A DNA stretch of 64,000 nucleotides from Symbiodinium natans (Eukaryota > Sar > Dinophyceae > Suessiales > Symbiodiniaceae). Position numbers and translations under genes: made by a program. The notes beneath the pieces are model-generated. The model ran no database searches. It was given only the letters and a program-made list of their open reading frames with translations, and was not told the DNA's origin. The stretch is from positions 126,001 to 190,000 of the forward strand of contig CAJNDS010000049.1 in assembly GCA_905221605.1 (NCBI GenBank), written 5' to 3'. Shown here in pieces: positions 12,101-22,002 of this stretch. How positions within the stretch are numbered: the stretch's first letter is position 1; every line of letters starts with the position of its first letter.

Positions 12101-12544
12101 TGCGTGCTTGAAACCATGCGAGTGACCGCACATACCCTGGGAGCCCTGCGCTACGCCAATGCGCCGCTGCAGATTGAGACCCGGACCTCGCAGGTCACCA
12201 TCCCCCAAGGAGCAACAATTGCTGTTGCGCACAACTCCACTCACACTGATACCAGGGTGTGGGGTTCTGAGGCATCGGAGTTTCGACTGGACAGGCCTGA
12301 GTGGGCACGACATGAGGACATCTCATCTCCGGTGGATCCGTACAAGCTGACAACCTTCTCTCAGGGAGTCCACAAATGCCCGGGCGAAAAATTTGCGCTG
12401 GCAGTTATGCAGATGATGATGGCCATTCTGCTAGCCAGGGACAGCCGACTGGTTCACGTGCCGAAGATTTCGTTCGAACGCGCCACTCTGGCCCAGCGCG
12501 AAGGGCCAGTGCCCGTCACTCTTCGACTCCAGGCACTCGCGTGA
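9103..12544 (+). CDS. Cytochrome P450 monooxygenase, multi-exon
   Basis: A heme-thiolate monooxygenase, probably ER-anchored. ATG 9103 begins a hydrophobic anchor (LPIAALCAGASIGLWILW) followed by a proline/glycine hinge ending PVLGHALQHL. Further exons by eye: about 9373-9423; 9640-9722 (GKIFWINLAGRRMVVVGSD); 9887-10405, the long central helices; 10518-10583, ending EFLIG; 10757-10790, which completes the I-helix region as LVFAAHKNPA; 11215-11310; 11626-11697; and 12060-12544. The last exon has the K-helix ExxR as ETMR and the heme loop FSQGVHKCPGEKF with the axial cysteine, and stops at TGA 12542-12544. The I-helix AAH block recalls CYP51/CYP7-type enzymes, but I do not assign a family. Two introns are family A inverted repeats; the others carry telomere-like arrays. 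The I-helix intron joins in frame only as GC-AG. Substrate unknown. Confidence 0.85.
9261..9371. repeat. Family A introner forming P450 intron 1
   Basis: Termini TAGCCCAGTGGTACCC and the complementary TACTGGGCTACTA flank a TTCCCTTATAAAGTAACC core and AAAAAAGGGTGCCC. The element spans the whole intron between the anchor exon and the next P450 exon. A short AG duplication at both edges makes the exact splice point ambiguous. Confidence 0.8.
9495..9606. repeat. CCCTAAA array with CCCTAAG block (P450 intron)
   Basis: A sharp block of seven or eight CCCTAAG units (about 9530-9580) lies inside CCCTAAA units, which indicates local amplification of a variant heptamer. Confidence 0.9.
9829..9883. repeat. 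Family A introner, right half only
   Basis: CTTAAACCGAAAAGGGCACCC, CCTAGGTTACTCCTGGGCTCTAGG matches the right half of family A. The left half seems replaced by a TTTAGGG array (9758-9818). It lies directly before the long central P450 exon and probably supplies its acceptor. Confidence 0.55.
10598..10756. repeat. Family A introner with CCCTAAA units in its loop (P450 intron)
   Basis: It starts GTAGCCCAGCGGTACCC and ends CCTGGGCAACCGAG. The middle, after TTCCCTTATAAAATAACC, carries CCCTAAA units (about 10665-10710) before AAAAAAGGGTGCCC. It is inserted exactly between the two halves of the conserved P450 I-helix motif. Confidence 0.8.
11318..11626. repeat. Degenerate TTTAGGG tract (P450 intron)
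   Basis: About 300 bases of TTTAGGG mixed with TTCAGGG, a GAGTTTAGGGTTCAGGG higher-order unit and GTGTTTAGG units, ending in perfect TTTAGGG. The higher-order units suggest local duplication after seeding. Confidence 0.9.
11932..12012. repeat. Dispersed repeat, family G copy 1
   Basis: GTAGGCCCTTGG, then CATTTTATA, then TTGGGTTTAAGAGTATCATATTCAGGA and a TATTTTTCAGACGG core recur with substitutions at 22210-22300. The repeat lies just before the last P450 exon. Confidence 0.55.
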
Positions 12545-12835
12545 CCGGGAAGTGAGCTGGTGTCTTGCTTTGGTGCACAGACAGCGTAGCTGAGTGCGGC
12601 AGCAGAAAAAGATTTTTCCACTACAGCGGCGCTTGCCAGCCCACGGCACCATCTAGGATCTAGCCACCTGCAGGTTAAAGGAGTCGTCATGCAGTCGATG
12701 GATGACCTGCTTAAGCGCGGCCCCTGCCTCGGGCATGATAAATCAGACCTGCTTAATGCTTGCAGATGTGTGACCAGAGAAGGAAACAGCCGATGCCCTG
12801 CGATTACCTTAAGGGAGGTAGGTGAAAACTTGGCA

Positions 12836-12928
12836 ACCCTAAACCCTAAACCCTAAACCCTAAACCCTAAACCCTAAACCCTAAACCCTAAACCCTAAAC
12901 CCTAAACCCTAAACCCTAAACCCTAAAC
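12836..12928. repeat. CCCTAAA telomere-like array
   Basis: Thirteen perfect tandem CCCTAAA units. Confidence 0.92.
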
Positions 12929-13219
12929 AGCAACGCGCCACCACCATCACTTCCCGTTTGAGGCGAGTCTTTGGACCAGCTGATGCAGAAAAGCAAGGAC
13001 ATCGTACAGATAGAAATCGGGCGGTGCACTTCTGGGGTTAGGGTTTAGGGTCTTGGGTTTTAGGGAGTAGGGTTTAGGGCTTTGGCCTTCAGCGGGCCTG
13101 CGCCTGTTGCGTATGTGTTGCCATGAGCTGGCAGGACCTCTCCAGCACCTCAGTGCAGCAGCTTGGCCAATGAAAGTGTAGGAAACGTAACTTTCACCAT
13201 CTGTGTCTACGTTGCTGGC

Positions 13220-13338
13220 ACTTGGAGGTTCATGGGTAGTTACAAGTATGGTGATAAGTATGGTAATTACACATACCTATAACCCTATTTCGGATACTTA
13301 CATAACCCTACTATAGAACTGCCCATGAACCTCCAAGC
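13220..13338. repeat. Inverted-repeat element, family C copy 1
   Basis: It starts ACTTGGAGGTTCATGGGTAG and ends with its near complement, CCCATGAACCTCCAAG. The interior has ATAACCCTATTT and ATGGTGATAAGTATGG repeats. A second copy is at 16944. Confidence 0.75.
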
Positions 13339-13883
13339 AGTTGGAGAAAGCAGACGGTGGAGGCACGTGCTTCCACACCATGCAAGCCAAGGTTCTACCG
13401 AACCGCCAAGAAGAACAACCAGTGCTGTAAGATGTACTGATCAAGTGGGGACCTTCCCGAATGGGTAGTGCGAGGCTTGCCTGTTTGTTGTTCATGGTGG
13501 GTGGGATTCAGGGTTTTGGGGGTTGAGGGTCTAGGGTTTAGGGCACGTGAACCCGCACATGCGCTTGTTTCGCCTGCTTGTTCCCTTTCTTTCCGTTCCC
13601 TCTGGTTGCTTCCCTCTTTTCCTTCTCTGTTCGCCCATTCAGCTCGTTCTGCTACCAGTAGCTCCTTTTCCTACGCTTCTACATCTTCAACATCTGGAAT
13701 TCAACAACTGTCTCGATCCTTGCATTGCTTGCTTGCTTCTTGCTCACTCCCTTCCTTTCGCTCCCCGTTCCATCCTCCTTCCTCGCTTGGCCCTGCCACT
13801 TTGGGTTTTCCACAATTGGGGGCTCCTTTTTTTCCCCATTGCCGGAATCTTCCCAACGCGAAGAACGCCCATAGAGCCCTCGC

Positions 13884-13985
13884 ATAGGGGTCGGAATAAT
13901 TACCAATCGTATTCCCTTATGGCCCCCTTTATAAATGTGCTATAATAACCCCCAAGACCCTGTTCGAATTCTTAAGGTCCCTATA
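13884..13985. repeat. Introner-like inverted repeat, family D
   Basis: The left end ATAGGGGTCGGAATAATTAC and right end GAATTCTTAAGGTCCCTATA are inverted repeats around TATTCCCTTATGGCCCCCTTTATAAA and a CCCCCAAGACCCT segment. Confidence 0.7.
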
Positions 13986-14639
13986 TTCAACCAAAACCCT
14001 AAAGACCCTGAAACCCAGAGTCGGGACTCCGCGTGCGGGTTAGACACAAAAGAGCACGATGCAGTTCGAGATGCACATCTACGCAGGTTCTGTTTGCAGA
14101 TGCCCCCAGAGCTCTGCACATTGTTGTGGCACAAAGCAGATGAGTGACACCTCGAAGCATCACAAGGGGATACCCTTGGATTACCTGGATGTCCAGGACG
14201 CACCGCGATGTGTGCGCAAGGGCAAGGGAAGGAGCGAGAGGAGCCGTCGACATCCCACGAAAGACTCCTGTAAGATTGTCAGAGAGTGCATGTTGAACGA
14301 CACTTGTGCCATTCCTCCGATCAAGTCGTGCGGAGCGGAAACTCCTTGAAAGTGCTCTTCAGGCTTTGGGCTTTGCAAGAGGTTTCGTGTTCCAGCGCTC
14401 GTCAGCTTCAGATCCCGAACCCTGGTGGGTATGTGAGCGTCTGCCCGGAACATCTCCAAGCGCGAGAGCCGACACCCAAAATGTTCATGCGTGAAACCAA
14501 AACCCGAAACCCTCAACATCAAAATTAGACCCTAAACCCTCAACCCTAAACCCGAAGAAGCTTTTCGCGCGCGAACCCCGACTTGCGCACCAGGTCCCAT
14601 CGGACTTTGCACTTTGGTCGGTGCCGGCCTGAGCTGCGC

Positions 14640-15680
14640 AAGCCAAGAGTTTGTTGTATGGTATCTGACATGGTTATATGTTTAAATGAGTATATGATTA
14701 TATGACTATATTTTCATATGCTTATAAGATTACATGCTTATAAGATTATGATTTTTGCAAATAAAGCATACGTATCTTGGTTTACCAGCGTATAAGAATG
14801 TAATGATGTCATGATAAGAGCATACCACTGTGCTATTAGTGTGTTATAGTATTGCATGGTTTTATTGTCATGTGACTATAATCGTATACGGGTTTATCAT
14901 TGAATTAGTATATTATTACATTATAATAGTATAAAATGTTTACATTTCGATTGTGTTCTGACATTGGTGTATTACTACAGTAGTACATTTATCTGCTGAT
15001 ATTTGCTATCATATAGTAGTCTTCTAGTACTTCATACTATTGTTTTATGATGTCCTTTCGTTCTTTTTTTTACCAGAGTAGTGTATTTCATTTCGTATTG
15101 CTACAATATTATACTCATGTATTAGTGAATATTTTAGTTGGTCATGCTGTTTCATTTTCCTGTTATTCTATTCAACTCTTCATGTATTGCTAGAATTGTG
15201 TATCGTTGTAGTGTTTTTTCTATGTTCGTATTCTGATGTCGCTTCATGATTATGCTATTATATTGTTGTCTGATTATATGGCTGTACTTTTTGTTGTTAC
15301 ATACACTAATATAGCACTTTGCTAATATAGCGTTTTACTTTTCCACTAGTAACTTAGTGATATAGTAGTTTACTAATCTAGTTCTGTATTTTGTATTTTG
15401 ATGCAGTATTCCATGTTTATTTCAGCATATTCTTGTAGTTTCTTAATTTTCTAACAGTGGTATACTTTATTTGCGTATATCAGTATACTGTTCTATGTTT
15501 TAGTGTGTCCTTGCATGTTTCTATTATAATATTTGAGTTTGTATGTATGTATATATATATGTATTTATGTATTGATTTACGCATTTTTGTTGTATACTAG
15601 TATATTACTATACTGTTGGTAGTTAGCTCATCATATGTTGTTTTAATGCTATATAGTATTGTTTAGGGTTGTTTGTTCTG
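14640..15680. other. AT-rich island of about 1 kb
   Basis: About 1 kb rich in TAT, TTTG and TAGT words with far lower GC than the flanks and no TTTAGGG units until its right edge (GTTTAGGG at 15661). It holds no long open frame. It ends at an acceptor-like tract (TTGCTGCTGCTGCAG) before coding-like sequence at about 15700. It could be a long intron, a scaffold/matrix attachment-like stretch, or an insertion of different origin. Confidence 0.6.
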
Positions 15681-16445
15681 CTTTGTTGCTGCTGCTGCAG
15701 GCCCCTGAACTGAGAGCAGCATCAGGAGGTGACCCACGTCCAAACAAGAACACATGTTGACAGCATGCCCATCTTATCGATGCTTCCCTCACCCAAAATT
15801 CAGTCTCGAGCCCCTCACCGCTATTGGAGCAGAGGAGGTAGATGCTGGTGGCACCGTAAGCAACTTTTGTACAGGATTGCCACGAGTGCCCCCCCGTGGA
15901 GTCGAGTGCATCTTGGAGCAGAAGATGTGCTCGAGGAAAACCATTGTGCCATGCATGTTAGAGACACCCGGCTTCTAAGCCCTAAACCCTAAACCCTAAA
16001 CCCCAAACCCCAAGCCCTAAACCCTAAACCCTCAGGGTTGGTCGATTTTGCCTTATGGGCACAAGATTGGCCCAAGATAATGAGGCTGAGATCAGAAAGC
16101 CCAACGGTCTGAGACCCTAGGAGCATGAATGCCAACTTCAACCCCAAACACCTAAGGGTTTACGGCTCTAAATCGATCCGGCAGCTTCATCAATGTAGGA
16201 CCTTGATACATGTTGGTATGTTCCCTTAGAGGGCTTAAGAGAGTCTTCTGTAGGTACATTTTTGTGAGTGTTTCTTTTAGGGCCTGGTCATCTGTTGTTT
16301 GAACCTGGTTGCGACAAGGTCTGCAACTTGTCGCAGCCTTCTGGGTTTACCTATCAACCTCGGGGTTCAGGGTTTAGGGTTTAGGGCTTGGGGCCAGAAA
16401 CCCTTCGTCCCTTCATGGAGAGTTAGCCTCCCTTGTACGCCCAAG

Positions 16446-16550
16446 GCCCAGTAGTGCCCTTATTCCCGTTTTGCGGGGTTTAGGTTCCCTTCTAAACCCC
16501 TTTAAGCAAAAAAGGGTACCCTTGTTAAGCCTAGGTTACTGGGCAGCCTA
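16446..16550. repeat. Introner-like inverted repeat, family A
   Basis: GCCCAGTAGTGCCCTTATTC, TTCCCTTCTAAACCCCTTTAAGC, AAAAAAGGGTACCC and GGTTACTGGGCAGCCTA. It is closest to the copy at 902-1012, with a shared TTTAAGCAAAAAAGGG and AAGCCTAGGTTACTGGGCA right half. Confidence 0.75.
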
Positions 16551-16943
16551 GTGAAGCAATCGGATTTTGGGTTTGAGGGTTCAGGAGGTCGCAGCAGAAG
16601 CTTCATGGACGTCACGGCATGGGGCGCAAAGCTGTCATGGACAAGTTCACCTCACATAGGCAGTCAATTCACTAACATACATGTCAGAGAGGTGTCCCAG
16701 GAATGAATGGCATAAGGATGACGATTTCTTGCTTGTCCGCCCTATAGCGTGGTGGCGATTCCTAATGGTAGTAACGGTGCAAATAACAACAATATAATAA
16801 CAATAAAAATAATAATAACAATAATAACAATAATAACAATAACAATAATAATAATGATCATAACCCTCTTTGCAGGGCTGAGGGTTTTTGCTTGAGCCAT
16901 GCGGCGATCTGGCAGCACGGCTTTGCTGCTAGGCCCGGGGACT

Positions 16944-17097
16944 ACTTGGAGGTTCATGGGTAGTTATAAGAAGGGTTATAAGTATCCTAAATAGGGTTAT
17001 GAGTAGACTTCTAATCCTACTTGTGTACCCTAAATAGGGGTATGAGTATAGCGACCATACTGAGAGCCCTACTTATAACTACCCCTGAACCTGCAAG
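16944..17097. repeat. Inverted-repeat element, family C copy 2
   Basis: It starts ACTTGGAGGTTCATGGGTAG and ends ACTACCCCTGAACCTGCAAG. It is longer than copy 1, with repeated CCTAAATAGGGGTATGAGTA-type units inside. Confidence 0.75.
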
Positions 17098-17522
17098 TTC
17101 TCGTGGGTGCCATGGATGCTCCCGAATTTAGAAACCATCGCAATCCTGAGGCCCGCAGTGTAACGGCTGGCTTTGGGGTCGCGTGCTCTTGAGACGAGCG
17201 CCGGGGGAATGCAGAGAGTCCCTGAACCTATGCAGCTGAACACCATTTGCACGCTGCAAGGGCTTAGGGTTTAGGGTTTAGGGTTTTGGGTTTTGGGTTT
17301 TGGGTTTTGGGTTTTTAGGGTTTTGGGTTTAGGGTTTCTATTCAGGGTTTAGGGTGTGCCTTTTAGGGTTTACGGCCACAACTTCAACTTCACAGCTTCA
17401 GTGCCCAAATCTTTGCCTGGCGAAAGGTCTGCCGGCCGTTTGGTTCGCGCGCCACACGCTGGCCTCAGCCCGAGATGCTCCTTGATAGGCTTTAGGGTTC
17501 AGGGGTTTGAGGGTTTGGGTGT

Positions 17523-18385
17523 TCATCATCCATGGACCAGGCAGTCGTACCGTGCAGAGTACACACTCATGAAGGCCCACATTGGCGACAAAGCGCCCTT
17601 CTTTGAAACGAGCTTATGGCTAGGAATGCTCTGGTCACTGGGAGTCTCGGGAGAGATAGACGAGAACAAGCAGGGGGGGGGGGGAAAAGAAACACAACAA
17701 ACGAGGGAACCAGCAACCAGCAAAAACAAAAAAAACAAACATAAACAACAAGGCACAAAAACGCGGCTTCAGTCCCGGGCTCATTTTTCTGCTTATTTTG
17801 CATGTTTGTGTATTCCGTTTTCCTCGAGAAAGGCAAAAAAGCACCACCAACAAAACAAGGCAAAACAAACGCAGAAAGCAGTAGCAAACAAGCTCCGGGG
17901 CCCTTCTTCACCGTCCTCTGTTTCCTTATTTGGTTTGCTTTGTTTTTGCTTGTCCCCCTTGATGTTATCTTTTCCTGGCTTTGCACGAACTTCTGCACCT
18001 ATCTACCTTCTAAGGGTCCCTTAACATGGCTCCTTGCTTTCAGAAAAGATTTCTGACGTGCGGGCCCTTGGGTTTCCATAGGGTATATAAGGGGTATATA
18101 AGGGAACCCTAAAGAAGGGCTTATATGAAGGGACCATGCAATGAACTGCCCAAAGAGACCTTTTCCCCCACAAACCTCCCAACCCCCTGTCAAATGTGCA
18201 CCCAAAGGGCAGCGACTGCAACCCTCAGAACCCCCAAGCCCCAAAATTCCTAAATGGTGGTCTCCGATGTCAGGGTACCATATTGGGGTCCCTATTCAAA
18301 GGGAATTCTACGATTTAAGCCCTACACCCCTGAACCCAAGCCCTAAACCCTAGCCCTGGACCAAAAGACCGGCAGAACACGAACC

Positions 18386-18417
<32 letters not shown>

Positions 18418-18561
18418 ACCCTAAACCCTAAACCCTAAACCCTAAACCCTAAACCCTAAACCCAAACTCCTAAAACTTCCACGGGTGCGGAGGTCTCGAC
18501 CTTCGGGGTCATCAGCGATGTGCGGGCCTTTGCGCAGCCAAGTTACATGCAACGTGTTTGA
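17523..18561 (+). CDS. Unidentified gene, 3' exons (partial)
   Basis: Two coding-like exons on the + strand. One, about 17535-17625, reads RQSYRAEYTLMKAHIGDKAP. The last, about 18479-18561, reads TGAEVSTFGVISDVRAFAQP and stops at TGA 18559-18561. Between them lie purine-rich and CCCTAAA intron sequence and a foldback near 18080-18110. I do not recognise the family. Linking the two exons is a guess from spacing and strand. Confidence 0.3.
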
Positions 18562-18577
18562 GCTCACATCTGCCGTT

Positions 18578-18690
18578 AGGGTTTAGGGTTTAGGGTTTAG
18601 GGTTTAGGGTTTAGGGTTTAGACTTTAGGGTTTAGGTTTTAGGGTTTCGGGCTTAGGGTTTAGGTTTTAGGGTTTAGGGTTTAGGGCTTA
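18578..18690. repeat. TTTAGGG telomere-like tract
   Basis: Tandem TTTAGGG with a few TTTCGGG/TTTTAGGG variants, in the roughly 210-base spacer between the 3' end of the preceding gene and the RING-H2 gene. Confidence 0.9.
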
Positions 18691-18771
18691 AGGTGCAGCA
18701 GCCAGCGTATCGCAACCAGGGCAGAGACCCCCACGTGGTGGCATGTACTGAGAGCACTCTGACGTCACCGA

Positions 18772-19680
18772 ATGCCGCCGCAGCCGTTTGCTTTTCGGAC
18801 CCCCAAAGACCTGTGGGACGGGCCCATAACCGCGGCCATGGCCCTCATCTCCTACCACTATGAGGAGACAGGGCCCCCAGCAGGTCAGCTTGATGGCGTG
18901 TGGCTGAATGCAGATTGTCCATGGGAAGAATACACGGTCACAGGCCAGCGAGTGAGACGGAGCAACTCTCAAGGAATCCGGGAGTTCAGCATTCAGTGGG
19001 ATCCAGCACGGCTCTCCTGGCAATGGGGAAGACACGGTCGCCTCAGCATGCAATGGCTTGGGGTGGATTCGATCGCATGGGTGCCAGATATGTCGTGTGA
19101 ACACCACAACGGTCGTGTGTGGCGGTGGAGACGCGTTCAGCCCAGCACTCCTCCTGTCAATACCTTGCATGCACAAGCCCATCGGGATACCCGCGTGACC
19201 ACCATGACCCATCATGCAAGAGACGTCCACCGCCCACCTCGTGAGCAGCGGCGGCCCAGTCGAAGCCGGAGTAGGGGCCGCCACTGGCACAGCCATGGCA
19301 GACACAGCCACGGCCGGTACCGCAGCCGCAGGAACTTCACGGACGCCCAGCTTCCATGTGGCTTGACGCACCGCGAGGTCTACAGTCTACTCTCCCGTGA
19401 GATTACGCCCGAGGATTACGAGATGCTCTTGCGGCTCGATGAGTTTGTTCCCAAGGGAAAGGTTGCCACGGAGGAGGAAACCAATGAAGCTCTCCAAACC
19501 ATTCCGGTGCACGAGGTTCTCGGTAAAGAATGTCCGATTTGTCTTGCCCCATTTAAGGAGGCAGAGAGTGTGGCAGCAGTGCCCTGTTCACATACATTTC
19601 ACAAAGATTGCATTTCTACTTGGCTCTCCAACTACCGGAGAACTTGCCCGCTGTGTTGCACGGAGCTCGAACGAGCCTAA
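18772..19680 (+). CDS. RING-H2 zinc-finger protein, probable E3 ubiquitin ligase
   Basis: An uninterrupted 302-codon frame. The start is well supported, because an in-frame TGA lies nine bases upstream (18760-18762). Residues about 25-125 form a Trp-rich beta-type domain with repeated WD/WGR/WVP words, such as FSIQWDPARLSWQWGRHG. Residues about 155-190 are a His/Arg/Ser-rich linker (HSHGRHSHGRYRSRR). The C-terminus has a complete C3H2C3 RING-H2: C254, C257, C272, H274, H277, C280, C292 and C295, with ECPICLAPF and TCPLC. RING-H2 domains recruit E2 enzymes, so ubiquitin ligase activity is likely; targets are unknown. No membrane segment is seen. It is intronless, which is unusual in this window and could indicate origin by retroposition, though I found no spliced-leader relic or A-tail. 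Confidence 0.85.
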   Translation: MPPQPFAFRTPKDLWDGPITAAMALISYHYEETGPPAGQLDGVWLNADCPWEEYTVTGQRVRRSNSQGIREFSIQWDPARLSWQWGRHGRLSMQWLGVDSIAWVPDMSCEHHNGRVWRWRRVQPSTPPVNTLHAQAHRDTRVTTMTHHARDVHRPPREQRRPSRSRSRGRHWHSHGRHSHGRYRSRRNFTDAQLPCGLTHREVYSLLSREITPEDYEMLLRLDEFVPKGKVATEEETNEALQTIPVHEVLGKECPICLAPFKEAESVAAVPCSHTFHKDCISTWLSNYRRTCPLCCTELERA

Positions 19681-20588
19681 TATTATTCTTGTGCAGAACC
19701 GTGCTGCGCGATGTGCGCTATGCTGAGCACTCTTCCGTTCACTCAGGGGGCAGAGTTGACAATTATTTTTGGTAATTGGCACGGCTTGATTGACCCGAGC
19801 CATACACTTGTGCATACTTCTGAAAGCTACGAGCGCGGCTACCCGAAAGGGGACGCTGGAGCTCATGGTGGAACTTCCTTCTAAGCTCAGCCATGTTGTT
19901 GTTCGTTCCCTTTGGGCACAATCACTGTGCAAGCAGCTAGCTGCAACGTTCCGTTGCAGCGCATGTACATAGTATTTTACAGGATGCGCTCGTGCATCTG
20001 GGCTGCTTAGCTACCAATCCCCAGCTTGCACGCGTGAGGAAGGTGCAAACGCATCTTGCTTGCTTGGTCAAACCACACGCGTGCACGAATAATCAGGAAT
20101 CAAAGCCAGGTGGATTGGGTAGTGTGAGCATCGCAGCTGGAGGGGGTTGTTCGAGGAAGGCGTTGGGGAAAGACTTGCAACAGAGATTTGATGGACGGCG
20201 AAAGGAAAAATGCGGCTATCACATGCGCTTGCCTGCGACAGCAGCGAATCTGCATGCACCACTCAGCTTGCTTGCATGTGGCCGTAGAGGCAGCATTCTA
20301 AAGCCTCTACCCTCAACCCTCCACCCCAAACCCTAAACCCTAAACCTTAAACTCTAAACCTGAAACCCTAAACCCTACACCTTTGCCACAACAAGAATCA
20401 GGCTTCTCCTGTGTGCTGCGCATGCGACCTCCACCCAGGTCTCGCGGGCCGAGCCTCGGACTTCACGGCGGGGAGCTCGGCACAGGTGGTGGGTTCAGGG
20501 TTTAGGGTTTGGGGTTTGGGGTTTAGGGTTTAGGGTTCAGGGTTTAGGGTTTCAGGTTTCAGGGTTTTGCCTTGTCTGGGTGGCATGT

Positions 20589-20652
20589 TGGGATGTTCCC
20601 CCTTATAACTATAATCCCTATTAAGGACTGTTAGTATAGGGGGAACATCCCA
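20589..20652. repeat. MITE-like inverted repeat, family B (short copy)
   Basis: It starts GGGATGTTCCCCCTTATA and ends TATAGGGGGAACATCCCA. The terminal arms are near-perfect inverted repeats of about 18 bases. This copy lacks the middle ATTATAGTACCCCCTATTAT segment of longer copies. Confidence 0.85.
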
Positions 20653-21460
20653 AGTGGTGGTTTGGGAGGTGCAGGGGCTTGGGTGCCTAATTTGGGAATT
20701 TGGGCTGAGAAGGGTGTTGGGAGTTTGTTCTGGGGCTTTCAGGCTTTAAAACCCTAAAGCCTAAACTCGTCATGACAAACTTTGAGTTCAGAGGCGGTTC
20801 CCAAACATCATGGGGACGGAGGGGATGCTGGTGATGCCCTCGGCGTGTTCGAGTTAGGGTTTTCCGGGTTCTGTTATAGAGTTAGGGTTTCCGGGTTCTG
20901 TTATAGGGCCTATAAGGGTGTTTTCCTTTGGGCAAAGGCCTGGTTACAAAGCAATTCAATTGGGCGGAGAATATACAGCTGAGGCATGCCATGCACTCTT
21001 CCGAATATGAGGGCGCGCAGCTTAGATTCTGTGTTGGGCTTCTTGTACCTTCGATTTTATAATGTCGCTCCTTGCCCATTCCAAGGAGTTACTTTTCATG
21101 ACCGGTATGAGCGGTGGCAGGCAAAGCTCGGAGCATGGTGAGCTTGAAGGTTGCGTTGAAGGGAACCGTTGAAGGCAGTTCCTTCCTTGATCAATCAGTT
21201 TTCGGCGGGAGAGGCGTTTCTAGAGGCACCAGCGCAGCTACAGCGGAAACACGTTGACATGAATTCCATGCCATTCTCCAGCCAGACATCAGGTTTCATG
21301 TACATGTACACGCGCAATGTGTGAAGGTTCGTAGTGGTGGGGTTGAAACACTGATACATGGTCCTCTTCCTGTCATGATCATTATCCGTACTGTCGCTCG
21401 CATCACTTCCAACAACATACGATTGCCGTCGCCACTTCCGCCGTCAATGCTCACATCACA

Positions 21461-21512
21461 ACCACCACCACCACCACTACCACCACCACCACCACCACCA
21501 CCACCACCACCG
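21461..21512. repeat. (CCA)n microsatellite
   Basis: Tandem ACC/CCA triplets with minor interruptions. Open frames giving polyproline or polyglycine here are repeat artefacts. Confidence 0.9.
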
Positions 21513-21837
21513 CTATGTCTGGCAGATACTGTTGCTGCTCCGTCTTGTTGCCACCCCACCCCCCACTACTGTTACCAGCGTTGCTTCTTCTAGAATACTT
21601 CCCCCGCCACCACAACCTCATTCCGCGTTTACCGCGTTTACTTGGCAGTTTTTTTTTGTTTTTTTTCTGGTCCCTGTTGCGGTACTCTGAATATCAGGCT
21701 CCGAATTGCAATCCCTAACCCTAAACCCCAAAAGGGAGCTAAATCTAAAGAGCTTAACTCTAATTTTGCTGCGAGAGGCGCACGTCGTGGACCCAGAGCA
21801 CACGGCACCCCTGCAGCACTGTAGCCTTCAGAAGGGC

Positions 21838-21995
21838 GTAGGGTTTAGGGTTTTGGGCGTAAGCTTCAGGGTTTAGGGTTTAGGGTTTAGGGCTTAGGGC
21901 TTAGGGCTTAGGGCTTAGGGCTTAGGGCTTAGGGCTTAGGGCGTAGGCGGCGCAGGGCGTAGGGTTTGTAGGGCTTAGGGTTTAGGGTGTAGGGC
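21838..21995. repeat. TTTAGGG tract with amplified GGGCTTA block
   Basis: Ten or so consecutive AGGGCTT units (about 21890-21945) lie inside TTTAGGG sequence. They are the mirror of the CCCTAAG block at 9530-9580. Confidence 0.9.
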
Positions 21996-22002
21996 TTTCA
22001 GG

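Larger units (their letters stand above)
12765..18480 (+). other. Exon-like scraps, arrays and foldbacks; no complete gene assigned
   Basis: A short Cys-containing exon-like stretch follows GCAG near 12768-12826. After it come a CCCTAAA array (12836-12928), family C and D foldbacks (13220, 13884, 16944), a C/T-rich stretch (13560-13860), an AT-rich island (14640-15680), a possible 74-codon ORF at 15754-15978, a family A copy (16446) and a run of AAC/AAT repeats (16783-16860). Exon-like peptides also appear near 17100-17160 and 17383-17490. I could not connect these into a recognised gene. Confidence 0.25.

Noticed and set aside
16783-16957. Ile/Val-rich minus-strand frame resembling a membrane segment
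   Set aside because: Produced by AAC/AAT triplet repeats.
17567-18056. Several long overlapping frames on both strands
   Set aside because: Purine- and T-rich low-complexity intron sequence; only the short stretch near 17535-17625 looks coding.
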